Of a stretch of 64,000 nucleotides of DNA, positions 46,106 through 54,680 are shown piece by piece. The stretch is from NCBI RefSeq assembly GCF_026586805.1, contig NZ_JAPFHA010000022.1, positions 1 through 64,000 on the forward strand, read 5' to 3'. Position 1 is the first letter of the stretch; each line of letters opens with the position of its first letter. The stretch is from Niveibacterium sp. 24ML (lineage in GTDB: Bacteria > Pseudomonadota > Gammaproteobacteria > Burkholderiales > Rhodocyclaceae). The position numbers and the translations under genes were made by a program. Under the pieces are notes generated by a model. It did no database searches and had not been told where the DNA came from. It saw only the letters and a program-made list of their open reading frames with translations.

Positions 46106-47257
46106 TTGAAGATCCTCCACACCGCAGATTGGCACCTTGGCCGCATTTATCACGGCGTGTCGCTGCTGGAAGACCAGGCGCATGTGCTGGATGAACTCGT
46201 TGCGCTTGTACGCGCCGAACGCCCGGACGCGGTGCTGATTTCGGGGGACGTCTACGATCGCTCGGTGCCGCCTTCGGACGCCGTCGCGCTGCTGGATGAC
46301 ACCCTGACCCGCCTCGTCATTGGCGAAGGGGTGCCGACCTTGCTCATCGCAGGCAACCATGACAGCCCGGAACGCCTTGGCTTCGGCTCGCGCCTGCTGG
46401 AGCAGGCGGGCCTGACAATGCGTGGCTCGCTCGATGCGGCCCTGACGCCGGTGGTGCTGCGCGACGCGCACGGCGAAGTGGCCTTCTATCCTCTGCCCTA
46501 TGCGGAGCCCTCGGTATCGCGCCATTGCCTGGCCGACGATTCCATTGCGGATCACCATGCGGCGCTTCGGGTGCAGCTTGAGCGTGTGCGTTCGACCCAC
46601 GACGAATCGCGCCGCTCGGTGGTGCTGGCGCATGCCTTTGTCACCGGTGGCACGGCAAGTGAATCCGAGCGCCCGCTGTCGGTAGGCGGCACCGGCGCAG
46701 TGGGCGCCGAGGTGTTCGACGGGATCGACTTCGTCGCGCTCGGCCACCTTCATCGGCCGCAGGCGATGCGTGATGGGCGGATCAACTATTCCGGCTCGCT
46801 GCTGAAGTACTCGTTTGCCGAGGCTGACCATGAAAAGAGCGTGTCGCTGATCGAAATTGGGGCGGACGGCGCGGCGCGCACCAGGCGGATCGCGCTGCGC
46901 CCGCGCCGCGATCTGCGCATCCTGACCGGAACGCTTGCGGAAATTGTCAGCGGCGCCGAACGCGACCCCGGGCGTGACGACTATGTGCTGGCCCGGATTA
47001 CCGACACCGGTGCGATTCTGGATGCGATGAGCAAACTGCGGGCGGCCTACCCGAACGCCCTGTCGATCGAGCGCCCGCAACTGGCCGGGAGCGGAACGGG
47101 TGCCGCCAGCGGCGCGGACCACCGCAAGATCAGCATGGAGCAGTTGTTCAGCACTTTCTACCAGGAGATGACCGGGCTTGAGCTCGATGCTTCGGCGACT
47201 GAACTCTTGCATGGCGAAATCGCCGCGCAAGCGGGTGAAGAACGGGAGGCCGTCTGA
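46106..47257 (+). CDS. sbcD: Exonuclease SbcCD, D subunit
   Basis: A protein of 383 residues. It starts at TTG 46106 with AAGGAG seven bases upstream, directly before KILHTADWHLGR. Metallophosphoesterase motifs: HTADWHLG, LISGDVYDR, IAGNHDSPER, VLAHAFVTGG and VALGHLHRPQ. It supplies the nuclease active site of the Mre11-like complex that opens DNA hairpins and blocked ends. The stop overlaps the sbcC start (TGATG). Confidence 0.95.
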   Translation: MKILHTADWHLGRIYHGVSLLEDQAHVLDELVALVRAERPDAVLISGDVYDRSVPPSDAVALLDDTLTRLVIGEGVPTLLIAGNHDSPERLGFGSRLLEQAGLTMRGSLDAALTPVVLRDAHGEVAFYPLPYAEPSVSRHCLADDSIADHHAALRVQLERVRSTHDESRRSVVLAHAFVTGGTASESERPLSVGGTGAVGAEVFDGIDFVALGHLHRPQAMRDGRINYSGSLLKYSFAEADHEKSVSLIEIGADGAARTRRIALRPRRDLRILTGTLAEIVSGAERDPGRDDYVLARITDTGAILDAMSKLRAAYPNALSIERPQLAGSGTGAASGADHRKISMEQLFSTFYQEMTGLELDASATELLHGEIAAQAGEEREAV

Positions 47258-50200
47258 TGAAGCCGATTCGCCTGACCCTTCAAGCCTTCGGCCCTTTCGC
47301 CAATCGTGAAATCGTCGACTTCACTCGGCTGCCCTCCGACGCACTCTTCCTGATCCACGGCCCGACGGGCGCGGGGAAGACCTCGATTCTCGACGGGATC
47401 TGCTTTGCGCTTTACGGCGACACATCCGGCGGCGAGCGCGCAGCCAAGGAGATGCGCAGCCATCACGCGTCGGACGACACCCATACGGAAGTGGAGTTCG
47501 TGTTCGAGTTGGGCGGCAAGCGTTACCGGGTGAGACGTTCGCCCGAACAGGAACGCGCGGCGCTACGGGGCCGCAAGGACCAACTGGTGAAGTCGCCCGC
47601 CAAGGCGGAACTGCATGTCGCAGAAGCCGGCACCGCTGACAGCAGCCCTGAGTGGACGCCCCTCGTCAGCAAAACGACTGAGGTCACCGCACGCATCGAG
47701 ACGCTTTTGGGATTTGAAGCGGCGCAGTTCCGTCAGGTGATCATGCTGCCGCAAGGCCAGTTCCGAAAGCTGCTGACGGCCGACTCCAAGGATCGCGAGA
47801 AGATCCTTGAGGCGCTGTTCTCGACCGAGGCCTATCGGCGCCTGCAGGAACGACTCAATATTGCCGCACGGGAGCTGGCGCAGCAGGCGACTACCGCAGC
47901 GGAGCGACGCGCGACCCTGCTTGAGCAGGCCGAGGTAGTGTCCGAAGACGAGCTTGTCGCCCGCATCCAGGCCGGCGATGCGCAGATCAAAGACATGGCG
48001 CAAGAGGAATCGCGGTTGCGACAGGCCGAGCAAGCGGCGGCTGCCGCCCTGTCTGCCGCCGAAGCACTGGCAAATCTGTTCAGCGAACGTGATGCCGCAC
48101 TGGCGGCGCACGCCACGCTCAACGAGCGTGCTGCACAGATGGAGGCCCAGCGACAGCGGTTGGAAGCCGCTGGCCGTGCGCTAAGGGTTGCACCAGCCCA
48201 GATGAGTCTTGCCGATGCCGCCGCGCAGGCAGTGAATGCCTTACGAGACGCGACCGCTGCGACGCAGGAGACCGATGCGGCAGAGGGCAAGGCGCATGCA
48301 GCCGCTGCAGTGTTGGCGACAGAGGAAGCGCGTGGGCCAGAACGTGAGGCCGCGAAGGGCGAAGTCATTCGGCTCGAAGGGCTACGCGAAGCTGTCCGAA
48401 GACTGGACGAAGCCCGACGAGCGCACGCGGCGGCAAACGACGCGGCCACCCGCACGGCTGCAGCGCAGGCCAAACACCAGCGAGACCTCGACGCCCTGAG
48501 CGAGCAGAGAAAGGCGCACCTGGCGTCGCTCGAATCCAGTGGCCGTATGGCGGCCAGCGTCGAGCCGCTGGACTTGAAGATTCAACAACAACAGCAGTTG
48601 ATTACTTCGCTCTCGTCTCTCAACGCGGCGCGCCTGGCGCTTGAAAAGAGCCAGGCGGAAGCGAATCGTCAACAGTCTCTCTGCGACGCAGTACAGGCGG
48701 AGCTGAAGGTTTGCCGTGAAACGGTTTCCTCGTTAGAGGAGCGCTGGCGCAAGGGTCAGGCTGGCGTACTCGCACAGCATCTTGAAGACGGCAGCCCCTG
48801 CCCGGTCTGCGGCAGTCACTCACATCCGCAGCCAGCGGAACGGAACGTAGACTTGCCGACTGAAGGGCAGATCAAGACTGCGAACGAGGCGCGGCAAGCA
48901 GCCGAGGCCAAATTTGAAGAGGCGCGTCGCGCACTTCAAACAGCGCAGAGCGAGCTCGCGGCACAGGAATCCCGGGTGTCGACGCTGAAAGAATCGCTCC
49001 CGTCGGACCTTCCGCACTCCGAAGAAGCCGCTAGAGTGCTGCGTGCGCTGGAAGCCGAGCGCACTTCTGCGCAGGTGGCGGCCACGACGCTGACGGAGAT
49101 GCAGCAGGCGCTCAAACACACGGATGCGCAACTTGCCACCCTGCAGGCCCAAGTAGAGCAAGCACGGCAGGATTCGGAGGCCAGCGCGCGCGCACAGGCC
49201 GCAGCCGAGGCGCAACTGGCGCTACTAAGCGCGAACGTGCCGGAAAACCAGCGCACGCTCGCCGCACTCGAAGCTAGCATCAAAGCAGCCCGAGATCGCT
49301 CGGACGGCCTGCTGAGGCTGTTCGAGGATGCGCGCGCCGCACATCAAACCGCCGCGCAGACGCTCGTGGCGGCGCAGTCAAAGCTCGGCGCACTTCAGAC
49401 GGCACAAACCGCTGCTGATCTGCGCGCCGAAAAAGCACGAGATGCCTTTGATGAAGCACTGCAAGCGCACGGGTTTGCCGATGAGAACGCGCTGCTGGCC
49501 GCTGCCCTGCCCCCCAATCAAATCGAGCTGATCCAGAAGGAATTGCGGACGCACGATGACGCCTTCGCCGCGGCCCGGGAAAGGCTCTCGCGCGCGGAGG
49601 GCACGGTTGAGGGGAAAGCTCCCCCGGATCTTGTCGGCACCAAGGCCACTCAGGCACATGCGGCAAGTGAGGTCGAGGAACTGATCGGGCGACTGAACCG
49701 CCTCAAACAGCACATTGAGTACGACCGCAAGACCCAGGAATCGCTCGAACGCCTCAGGAAGGAACTGGGCGCAATCGAAGCGCGTTACAAGGTGATGGGC
49801 CACCTCTCCGGCATCGCCAACGGCGAGAACAGCAAGAAGCTCACCTTCCAACGCTTCGTGCTCGCCGCCTTGCTCGACGATGTACTGCGGCAAGCGTCGC
49901 TGCGCTTGCGCGCGATGAGCCGTGGCCGTTACACCCTGCAACGGCGCGACGACGTGGCCGATGCGCGTCGCGCATCCGGGCTGGATCTTGAGGTGTTCGA
50001 CGACTACACCGGTCGTGCCCGACCGGCCAGCACCCTGTCCGGTGGCGAGGGCTTCATGGCGGCACTCTCCCTTGCGCTCGGGCTATCTGACGTAGTGCAA
50101 GCCTACGCCGGCGGTATCCAGCTCGATACCCTGTTCATCGATGAGGGCTTTGGCAGTCTGGATCCGGAATCGCTCGACATGGCGATGAAGGCTCTGATCG

Positions 50201-50334
50201 ACCTCAAGCAGCAGGGGCGAATGGTCGGCATCATTTCTCACGTCGATGAGCTCAAACGGCAGATCGACGCTGGCATCGAGGTGACTTTCGGCGCTGCCGG
50301 AAGTCATGCCCGGGTGGGGAGCGCAGCGGTTTAG
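47257..50334 (+). CDS. sbcC: Exonuclease SbcCD, C subunit (SMC-like ATPase)
   Basis: A protein of 1025 residues. Walker A is GPTGAGKT at 35-42. The zinc-hook CPVCG (C515, C518) sits at the apex of two long coiled coils. The ABC signature is LSGGEG at 927-932. Walker B is LFIDEGFGSLD. It is the Rad50-like partner of SbcD. The gene is full length and coupled to sbcD. Confidence 0.95.
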   Translation: MKPIRLTLQAFGPFANREIVDFTRLPSDALFLIHGPTGAGKTSILDGICFALYGDTSGGERAAKEMRSHHASDDTHTEVEFVFELGGKRYRVRRSPEQERAALRGRKDQLVKSPAKAELHVAEAGTADSSPEWTPLVSKTTEVTARIETLLGFEAAQFRQVIMLPQGQFRKLLTADSKDREKILEALFSTEAYRRLQERLNIAARELAQQATTAAERRATLLEQAEVVSEDELVARIQAGDAQIKDMAQEESRLRQAEQAAAAALSAAEALANLFSERDAALAAHATLNERAAQMEAQRQRLEAAGRALRVAPAQMSLADAAAQAVNALRDATAATQETDAAEGKAHAAAAVLATEEARGPEREAAKGEVIRLEGLREAVRRLDEARRAHAAANDAATRTAAAQAKHQRDLDALSEQRKAHLASLESSGRMAASVEPLDLKIQQQQQLITSLSSLNAARLALEKSQAEANRQQSLCDAVQAELKVCRETVSSLEERWRKGQAGVLAQHLEDGSPCPVCGSHSHPQPAERNVDLPTEGQIKTANEARQAAEAKFEEARRALQTAQSELAAQESRVSTLKESLPSDLPHSEEAARVLRALEAERTSAQVAATTLTEMQQALKHTDAQLATLQAQVEQARQDSEASARAQAAAEAQLALLSANVPENQRTLAALEASIKAARDRSDGLLRLFEDARAAHQTAAQTLVAAQSKLGALQTAQTAADLRAEKARDAFDEALQAHGFADENALLAAALPPNQIELIQKELRTHDDAFAAARERLSRAEGTVEGKAPPDLVGTKATQAHAASEVEELIGRLNRLKQHIEYDRKTQESLERLRKELGAIEARYKVMGHLSGIANGENSKKLTFQRFVLAALLDDVLRQASLRLRAMSRGRYTLQRRDDVADARRASGLDLEVFDDYTGRARPASTLSGGEGFMAALSLALGLSDVVQAYAGGIQLDTLFIDEGFGSLDPESLDMAMKALIDLKQQGRMVGIISHVDELKRQIDAGIEVTFGAAGSHARVGSAAV

Positions 50335-50990
50335 GCTCACCCCCATCCACACAGAGCGCACAAACACAACAGGGACCATTCATTTGAACCCATTCAGGAC
50401 TCAAGGGGTTGCCTCCGCTGTTCAACGCCTGATTCGAAGTACTTGAGCGCTCTCAGGCAGCGTTCGAAGACATCCGATGGTGGTGCGGTGAACTGGCGAA
50501 CATCAGCTGTCCGGTCGCTGCTGCCGCCAACGCAGGTTGGATCGCCCTGCAGGAGTATCGGACCACGAATGCGGGCGACCGCTTGGGACGATTCAGTCGG
50601 TAGCAGGCAAAAGTGTCGTCGATTGCCTCTCGCCGATCACGCGAGTGCCAATGACGGAACGTCCTCCTCGCGTCGCGCTGCGCGTGAGAAATCCGTCAAT
50701 CGTTAAGCGCGCCGGGCAACTACGCCAGCGCAGCGGCCAACCGGCGTCAACGTATGCACACAACATACAAATAGTCGCCCACGCGGGTCCCTTGGCCAAC
50801 TTTCCCAGAGGGAATCACACACTCCACACGTTGGACCTGGCGCGTTTGCAATCACTCAATGAGCGGTGCGATATGGGATAAGCCCCCGCGAATATTCCGA
50901 TCCGTCTGCGACACAATCTGTCGTACGAGATCGTAAGATTGGTGTATCTAGCGCTCAGCGATTGGGCGCAATACCGCACTAAAAGACGTA
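50335..50990. other. Intergenic region upstream of the deacetylase-like gene
   Basis: No gene is supported. Its right end carries the 19-bp operator at 50907-50925. The remainder (50335-50900) holds nothing I can name. Confidence 0.6.
50907..50925. promoter_or_regulatory. Inverted-repeat operator upstream of deacetylase/caspase-like pair
   Basis: TGCGACA-CAATC-TGTCGTA matches the sites at 1605, 24605 and 57008-57084, with six of seven arm positions inverted. The centre is 75 bases before ATG 50991. No clear -10 is visible between it and the gene. Confidence 0.72.
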
Positions 50991-51848
50991 ATGAACCGCA
51001 TCCCAGTTTTCTTCGATCCGCGCTTGGTGTCTGACGTTCCCGTCGAGAGCCCTTCGGCTGGTAAGCCGCGCGACGTTGTGCGCGAATGGCTCGCGCGGTA
51101 TCCGATCGAACTTCACGGTTATGCCCCCGCAACGATTGTAGATTTGTGCCGCGCGCACTCGCCCGCCTTCGTACAAGACATTTTGACAATGCAGGTGCCC
51201 AACGGAATGGAAACGGACGATGTGCGATTTCTGGACTCGTTGTATTGGACCACCGGGTCTTTGCTCAACGCTGCTCGCCACGCGCTGAGCCGCGGCATTG
51301 CTGTCTCACCCACATCCGGATTTCACCATGCCGGCTACGATTACTGCTGGGGCTTCTGCACCTTCAATGGCCTCATGATCGCAGCCCAGTCGCTGCTCAC
51401 AAAGTCCAATGTTCAGAAAATTGGGATTCTTGACTTTGACCAGCACCGCGGCGATGGAACGGAAGATATTGTCAGGCGATTAAATCTGGATGCGCAGATT
51501 ACGCACATCACCGGCCTCGCAAACTATCCAAGGGAAAAGCAAGCATTTCTCGCTACTTTGCCGCAGCTACTTGAGGCACTGAGCGCCTGCGACCTCATCA
51601 TCTACCAGGCCGGAGCAGATCAGCACGAGAACGATCCGCTCGGGGGATTCTTGAGCAGCGCCGAGATGCGTTATCGCGACGCACGTGTGTTCGATTTCGC
51701 AAAGATTCAGGGAATTCCGCTGGTCTGGAATTTGGCTGGTGGCTATCAAACGGCTGAGTCAGACGGTACGATTAGCATTCAGCCGGTGCTAGATCTGCAC
51801 AATGCAACGATGGAAGAATGTGTTCGGATCTTTCAGGATAATCAGTGA
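50991..51848 (+). CDS. Histone-deacetylase-family protein
   Basis: A protein of 285 residues. Hallmarks of the zinc deacetylase family (HDAC/AcuC/AphA): SGFHHAGYDYCWGFC with the catalytic His pair 112-113, ILDFDQHRGDGT with probable ligands D150 and H152, and YQAGADQHENDPLGG with D210. An aromatic Gly-rich segment (NLAGGYQ) is near the end. It is shorter than most. Bacterial members remove acetyl groups from lysine, polyamines or acetoin-related compounds; the substrate here is unknown. It sits directly after the shared operator and 76 bases before the caspase-like gene. Confidence 0.9.
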   Translation: MNRIPVFFDPRLVSDVPVESPSAGKPRDVVREWLARYPIELHGYAPATIVDLCRAHSPAFVQDILTMQVPNGMETDDVRFLDSLYWTTGSLLNAARHALSRGIAVSPTSGFHHAGYDYCWGFCTFNGLMIAAQSLLTKSNVQKIGILDFDQHRGDGTEDIVRRLNLDAQITHITGLANYPREKQAFLATLPQLLEALSACDLIIYQAGADQHENDPLGGFLSSAEMRYRDARVFDFAKIQGIPLVWNLAGGYQTAESDGTISIQPVLDLHNATMEECVRIFQDNQ

Positions 51849-51924
51849 TGACCCATTGAAAGTCAAAACAAGTGCAGAGAACTGAAACTAGATTTCTTGA
51901 ATCATCCCACATAGGATTCCAACG

Positions 51925-52725
51925 ATGACAAAGCGGTTAGAAGTCAGCGAACTTGCATACGACGAATTCGTCAAGTACGCGAACGGTGAGCCACATTCGC
52001 GAGCGCTTCGGCGCTTGGCGAAGAACGCCAACACAGAACTGGACGAGAAATCATCTCGCGTCGCATTGATAATCCTTGAAGATCTATGGTGGGATCTTGA
52101 CGCAAACCCAAGTCAAGCCTCATCTGCACCGTTCTTTGAAGGTATTGAGAGGCTGTGCGAAAACATCAAGTCGTATCGCTTCAACTTCTACGATTCATCG
52201 TCGTTTTCCAAAGCGCTCGAGCGTGCCCTCACCGTGAGTGAGGAGCGAATCGTTCTCTACGTCGCAGCCCATGGCACTCAAAAGAAGGTTGGGGGCGCGT
52301 CCGGAATGACGCTACTGAGCAAGATCAGAGAACAGGGGATCAATGACAAACGACTTGAGGGCGTTATCGTCAGTAGCTGCACGTTTGGCGGAAATGACGA
52401 AGCCATCGCAAAGCTCTTTGAAGGCCGAATCAACTGGTTCTATGGCTACAGAACATCGGTCGATTGGCTCGGGAGCCTTCTGCTCGAAACTGCGTTACTT
52501 GAGTGCTTGGCATATAAGGATCATTCTTACATTGAGTCCGAAGAGGGCATTGGAGATCTATTCTCTGAGGCCACACGCCCTTTCGATCTGAACTGGGAAA
52601 TGGGCGAAGACAACACGGGACGAAAGGAACTGAAGGACTCACTCGTCGTTGCTGTTCGACCAAAGAACGGCAAGAGATTCCGTTTCATGGCTCCGAGTGA
52701 TTTTGTGAAACGCAGCAAAGCGTGA
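51925..52725 (+). CDS. Caspase-like (CHAT/C14-type) protease, copy 1
   Basis: A protein of 266 residues. The His/Cys dyad of the caspase-hemoglobinase fold is visible: H116 after a strand (IVLYVAAHG) and C152 after the next (GVIVSSCTFGG). WFYGY and DWLGSLLLETALLECLA follow. The gene at 59243-59920 shows the same order (YLAAHG, FGACHLG, WALGY, WLG, LLFLEYLF), so they are paralogs. ATG 51925 has AGGA upstream. In conflict systems such proteases are activated to cleave host proteins. The sequence shows the dyad but not the substrate. Confidence 0.82.
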   Translation: MTKRLEVSELAYDEFVKYANGEPHSRALRRLAKNANTELDEKSSRVALIILEDLWWDLDANPSQASSAPFFEGIERLCENIKSYRFNFYDSSSFSKALERALTVSEERIVLYVAAHGTQKKVGGASGMTLLSKIREQGINDKRLEGVIVSSCTFGGNDEAIAKLFEGRINWFYGYRTSVDWLGSLLLETALLECLAYKDHSYIESEEGIGDLFSEATRPFDLNWEMGEDNTGRKELKDSLVVAVRPKNGKRFRFMAPSDFVKRSKA

Positions 52726-52810
52726 ATCCACCGTATCTCGTTAGAAGCCAAACGACCAGCGAGCGATTCTCAAAAGGAGTTTGCCTAGATTGACGAGGCA
52801 TGCACAAACC

Positions 52811-53116
52811 ATGCGAATATTTCTCGACGACGAGCGGCAGACCCCTGAAGGCTGGATACGCACCTATTGGCCGGACGAAACCATCGCGCTTCTCGAAGCC
52901 GGTGGCGTCGAAGAAATCAGCCTCGACCATGATCTCGGCGACGATGACCGGGGGACTGGATACGATGTGATTCTCTGGATCGAAGAAGCGATCGTTCTGA
53001 GGGGTTTTGTGCCGCCGAAGATCACTATCCATTCGGCGAATCCTTCCGCTCGCGAGCGAATGGTTGCCGGCGTTCGTGCCATAGAACGCCTCACCGAAGC
53101 GCGCCTCCGTCAATAG
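52811..53116 (+). CDS. Receiver-like domain of the cyclic-phosphate-processing type
   Basis: A protein of 101 residues. It reads MRIFLDDERQTPEGW, ISLDHDLGDDDRGTGYDVI and ITIHSANPSARERM. This matches the small receiver-like domain found in RNA-repair proteins and proposed to process cyclic-phosphate RNA ends (Pfam cREC family). The DDER and DHDLG acidic residues could bind metal. ATG 52811 is preferred; an upstream TTG lies too close to the AAGGAG. It follows the caspase-like gene by 85 bases. Confidence 0.78.
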   Translation: MRIFLDDERQTPEGWIRTYWPDETIALLEAGGVEEISLDHDLGDDDRGTGYDVILWIEEAIVLRGFVPPKITIHSANPSARERMVAGVRAIERLTEARLRQ

Positions 53117-53447
53117 ATAGACATCGGAAGCAGCTGTGTACCAGTCTTTGAAGAGGTTTCAGATCGCAGTGCTGCGCCGATGACGGTCGGCGCAGCACAA
53201 GGACGCAAGGTCAGAATCCTGGCGCCCGCTGAACCAATCTGGCGTGGACGATCTCAGCGATTCTCGATATCGGTCGCTGGTCTTGTTTCACAACAAAGAC
53301 GATCAACGAGATCGACGCGGGATCTTGAGGAATACGATCTGGACCGCCACGCCGTTGCCATTGACGTCGAATCAGAGTGAGATCGATGTACCGTGAAGGG
53401 TTTGTAATGCAATGTAGCGAGACCGCGCGAACGTCATCAGAGCGCCA
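53117..53447. other. Convergent intergenic region with hairpin
   Basis: The region lies between two genes that point at each other. It contains the strong hairpin at 53169-53198 and no supported gene. Confidence 0.6.
53169..53198. terminator. Perfect 12-bp hairpin, possible bidirectional terminator
   Basis: GTGCTGCGCCGA and TCGGCGCAGCAC are perfectly inverted around a six-base loop. It is GC-rich and lies 52 bases after the receiver-like gene. No T-run follows on the plus strand, so termination is likely but not proven. Confidence 0.5.
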
Positions 53448-54188
53448 TCACCAGTCCCCGCCTAGTTCGAATATCGTGCCCGCAGGCAAGTGGAACCATT
53501 CCCGAATCATGCGTTTCTTTTCCTCGGGGTAATCCGAGAACTTACTTCCATAGAGATCGTAGTAGACAACCCACCCCTGCCCGTCAGATTTCCAATTGGG
53601 GACGATTAGTCCCGACATGACATCCCTGTATTCGAACGGAGCCAGTTCCGGCCACATTTCCTGCGCCAATGCCCAGAACATCCTTCGGTCCCCAACACGA
53701 TCGGATTTGAGTTCATGGTGAAGCACGCCGATGGGCGTATCCAGCCACATGCACGTAGCCGCCGCCGAGGGCCTCTCGCGCGATGGCACGTACCTGAGCA
53801 TCTCTTCGCGGCGCTCCTGCTCGATCTTGCGCGCGTCTTCCAATGGATACACGTAGAAACCGGTATCAGGCCAGCGGGTCTTGCCCTCGGGGTCGTCCTG
53901 CAGAAAATCCGACAGCCTCCGGTACTGCGGGTCTTCGATCTCGAACGGGATGTCGACATACAGGTATTTGGGGCCACCTTCGATCCAGCCAGAATTCGAT
54001 GTCGTTCCACACACACCGTGGCCAATGCCCTCCGCATCGAGCCAACGCACGATTTGTTTTGCCGAACTCGAGCGAATCCAATGGTCAAAGTCCGATTCGT
54101 CATGCGTGCCCGGCATTTGTCCGAGAAACAGCACCGAACGCCCGAGACGAAGTGCAAGCGAGTCGAGGTATTCGATCAGCATTGGCAT
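53448..54188 (-). CDS. Unknown protein (246 residues)
   Basis: ATG 54188 has AAGAGG upstream. The sequence reads MPMLIEYLDSLALRLGRSVL, then FLGQMPGTHDESDFDHW and GYLYV-like strands (KYLYVDIPFEIEDPQYRRL). Near residue 200 lies VPNWKSDGQGWVVYYDLYGS. No catalytic motif I can assign. It lies 90 bases below the 133-residue gene, perhaps on the same transcript as the AAA+ gene. Confidence 0.7.
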   Translation of the reverse strand: MPMLIEYLDSLALRLGRSVLFLGQMPGTHDESDFDHWIRSSSAKQIVRWLDAEGIGHGVCGTTSNSGWIEGGPKYLYVDIPFEIEDPQYRRLSDFLQDDPEGKTRWPDTGFYVYPLEDARKIEQERREEMLRYVPSRERPSAAATCMWLDTPIGVLHHELKSDRVGDRRMFWALAQEMWPELAPFEYRDVMSGLIVPNWKSDGQGWVVYYDLYGSKFSDYPEEKKRMIREWFHLPAGTIFELGGDW

Positions 54189-54278
54189 GAAAGGCCTCTT
54201 GATTGTTGGATAGACAAGCAACGGACGCTTGCAATGATGCCAGCGCTCCTGGCACCACCACATTGCCCAACAGCAAAC

Positions 54279-54680
54279 TCAGTCCTTAGTCGCTTCAAAG
54301 CGCCTCGAATCAAAATGGAACAGCAGGAAATCGTGATCCGGGTCGCGCACGCCTAGGATCACGTCAAGTGGCTCACGGAAATAGGTGAAACCGGCGTCCT
54401 TGGTGTCGTCCAGAATCGGCCCTGACAAAACTTCGACGACGACCGCCGCTTCGTTGTATTGCGGCCAGCGCTTGTTGCGCAGGCCGGGTTTCCAGCGCAC
54501 CAGCATCCCCGGCTTGAACGCACTCGCAGGTTCTTCGATCAGGCGCTCGTACATCTCGCGCAGGTCGGTGTTGTGCTCATTGACGGCTTCGGCGCGGGCG
54601 TCGAGGTGGTTCGGTCCGGTCTTGGCGATATTGACCAGCATTTCACGCAACTTCGGGTCGAGTTTCTTAGGCGTATTCAT
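54279..54680 (-). CDS. Unknown protein coupled to AAA+ ATPase
   Basis: A protein of 133 residues. ATG 54680 lies inside the end of the AAA+ gene (14-base overlap) with GGAGG upstream. A helical N-terminal part (LREMLVNIAKTGPNHLDARA) is followed by a beta-rich half (KPGMLVRWKPGLRNKRWPQ). This is the right size for an adaptor. No known family. Confidence 0.72.
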   Translation of the reverse strand: MNTPKKLDPKLREMLVNIAKTGPNHLDARAEAVNEHNTDLREMYERLIEEPASAFKPGMLVRWKPGLRNKRWPQYNEAAVVVEVLSGPILDDTKDAGFTYFREPLDVILGVRDPDHDFLLFHFDSRRFEATKD

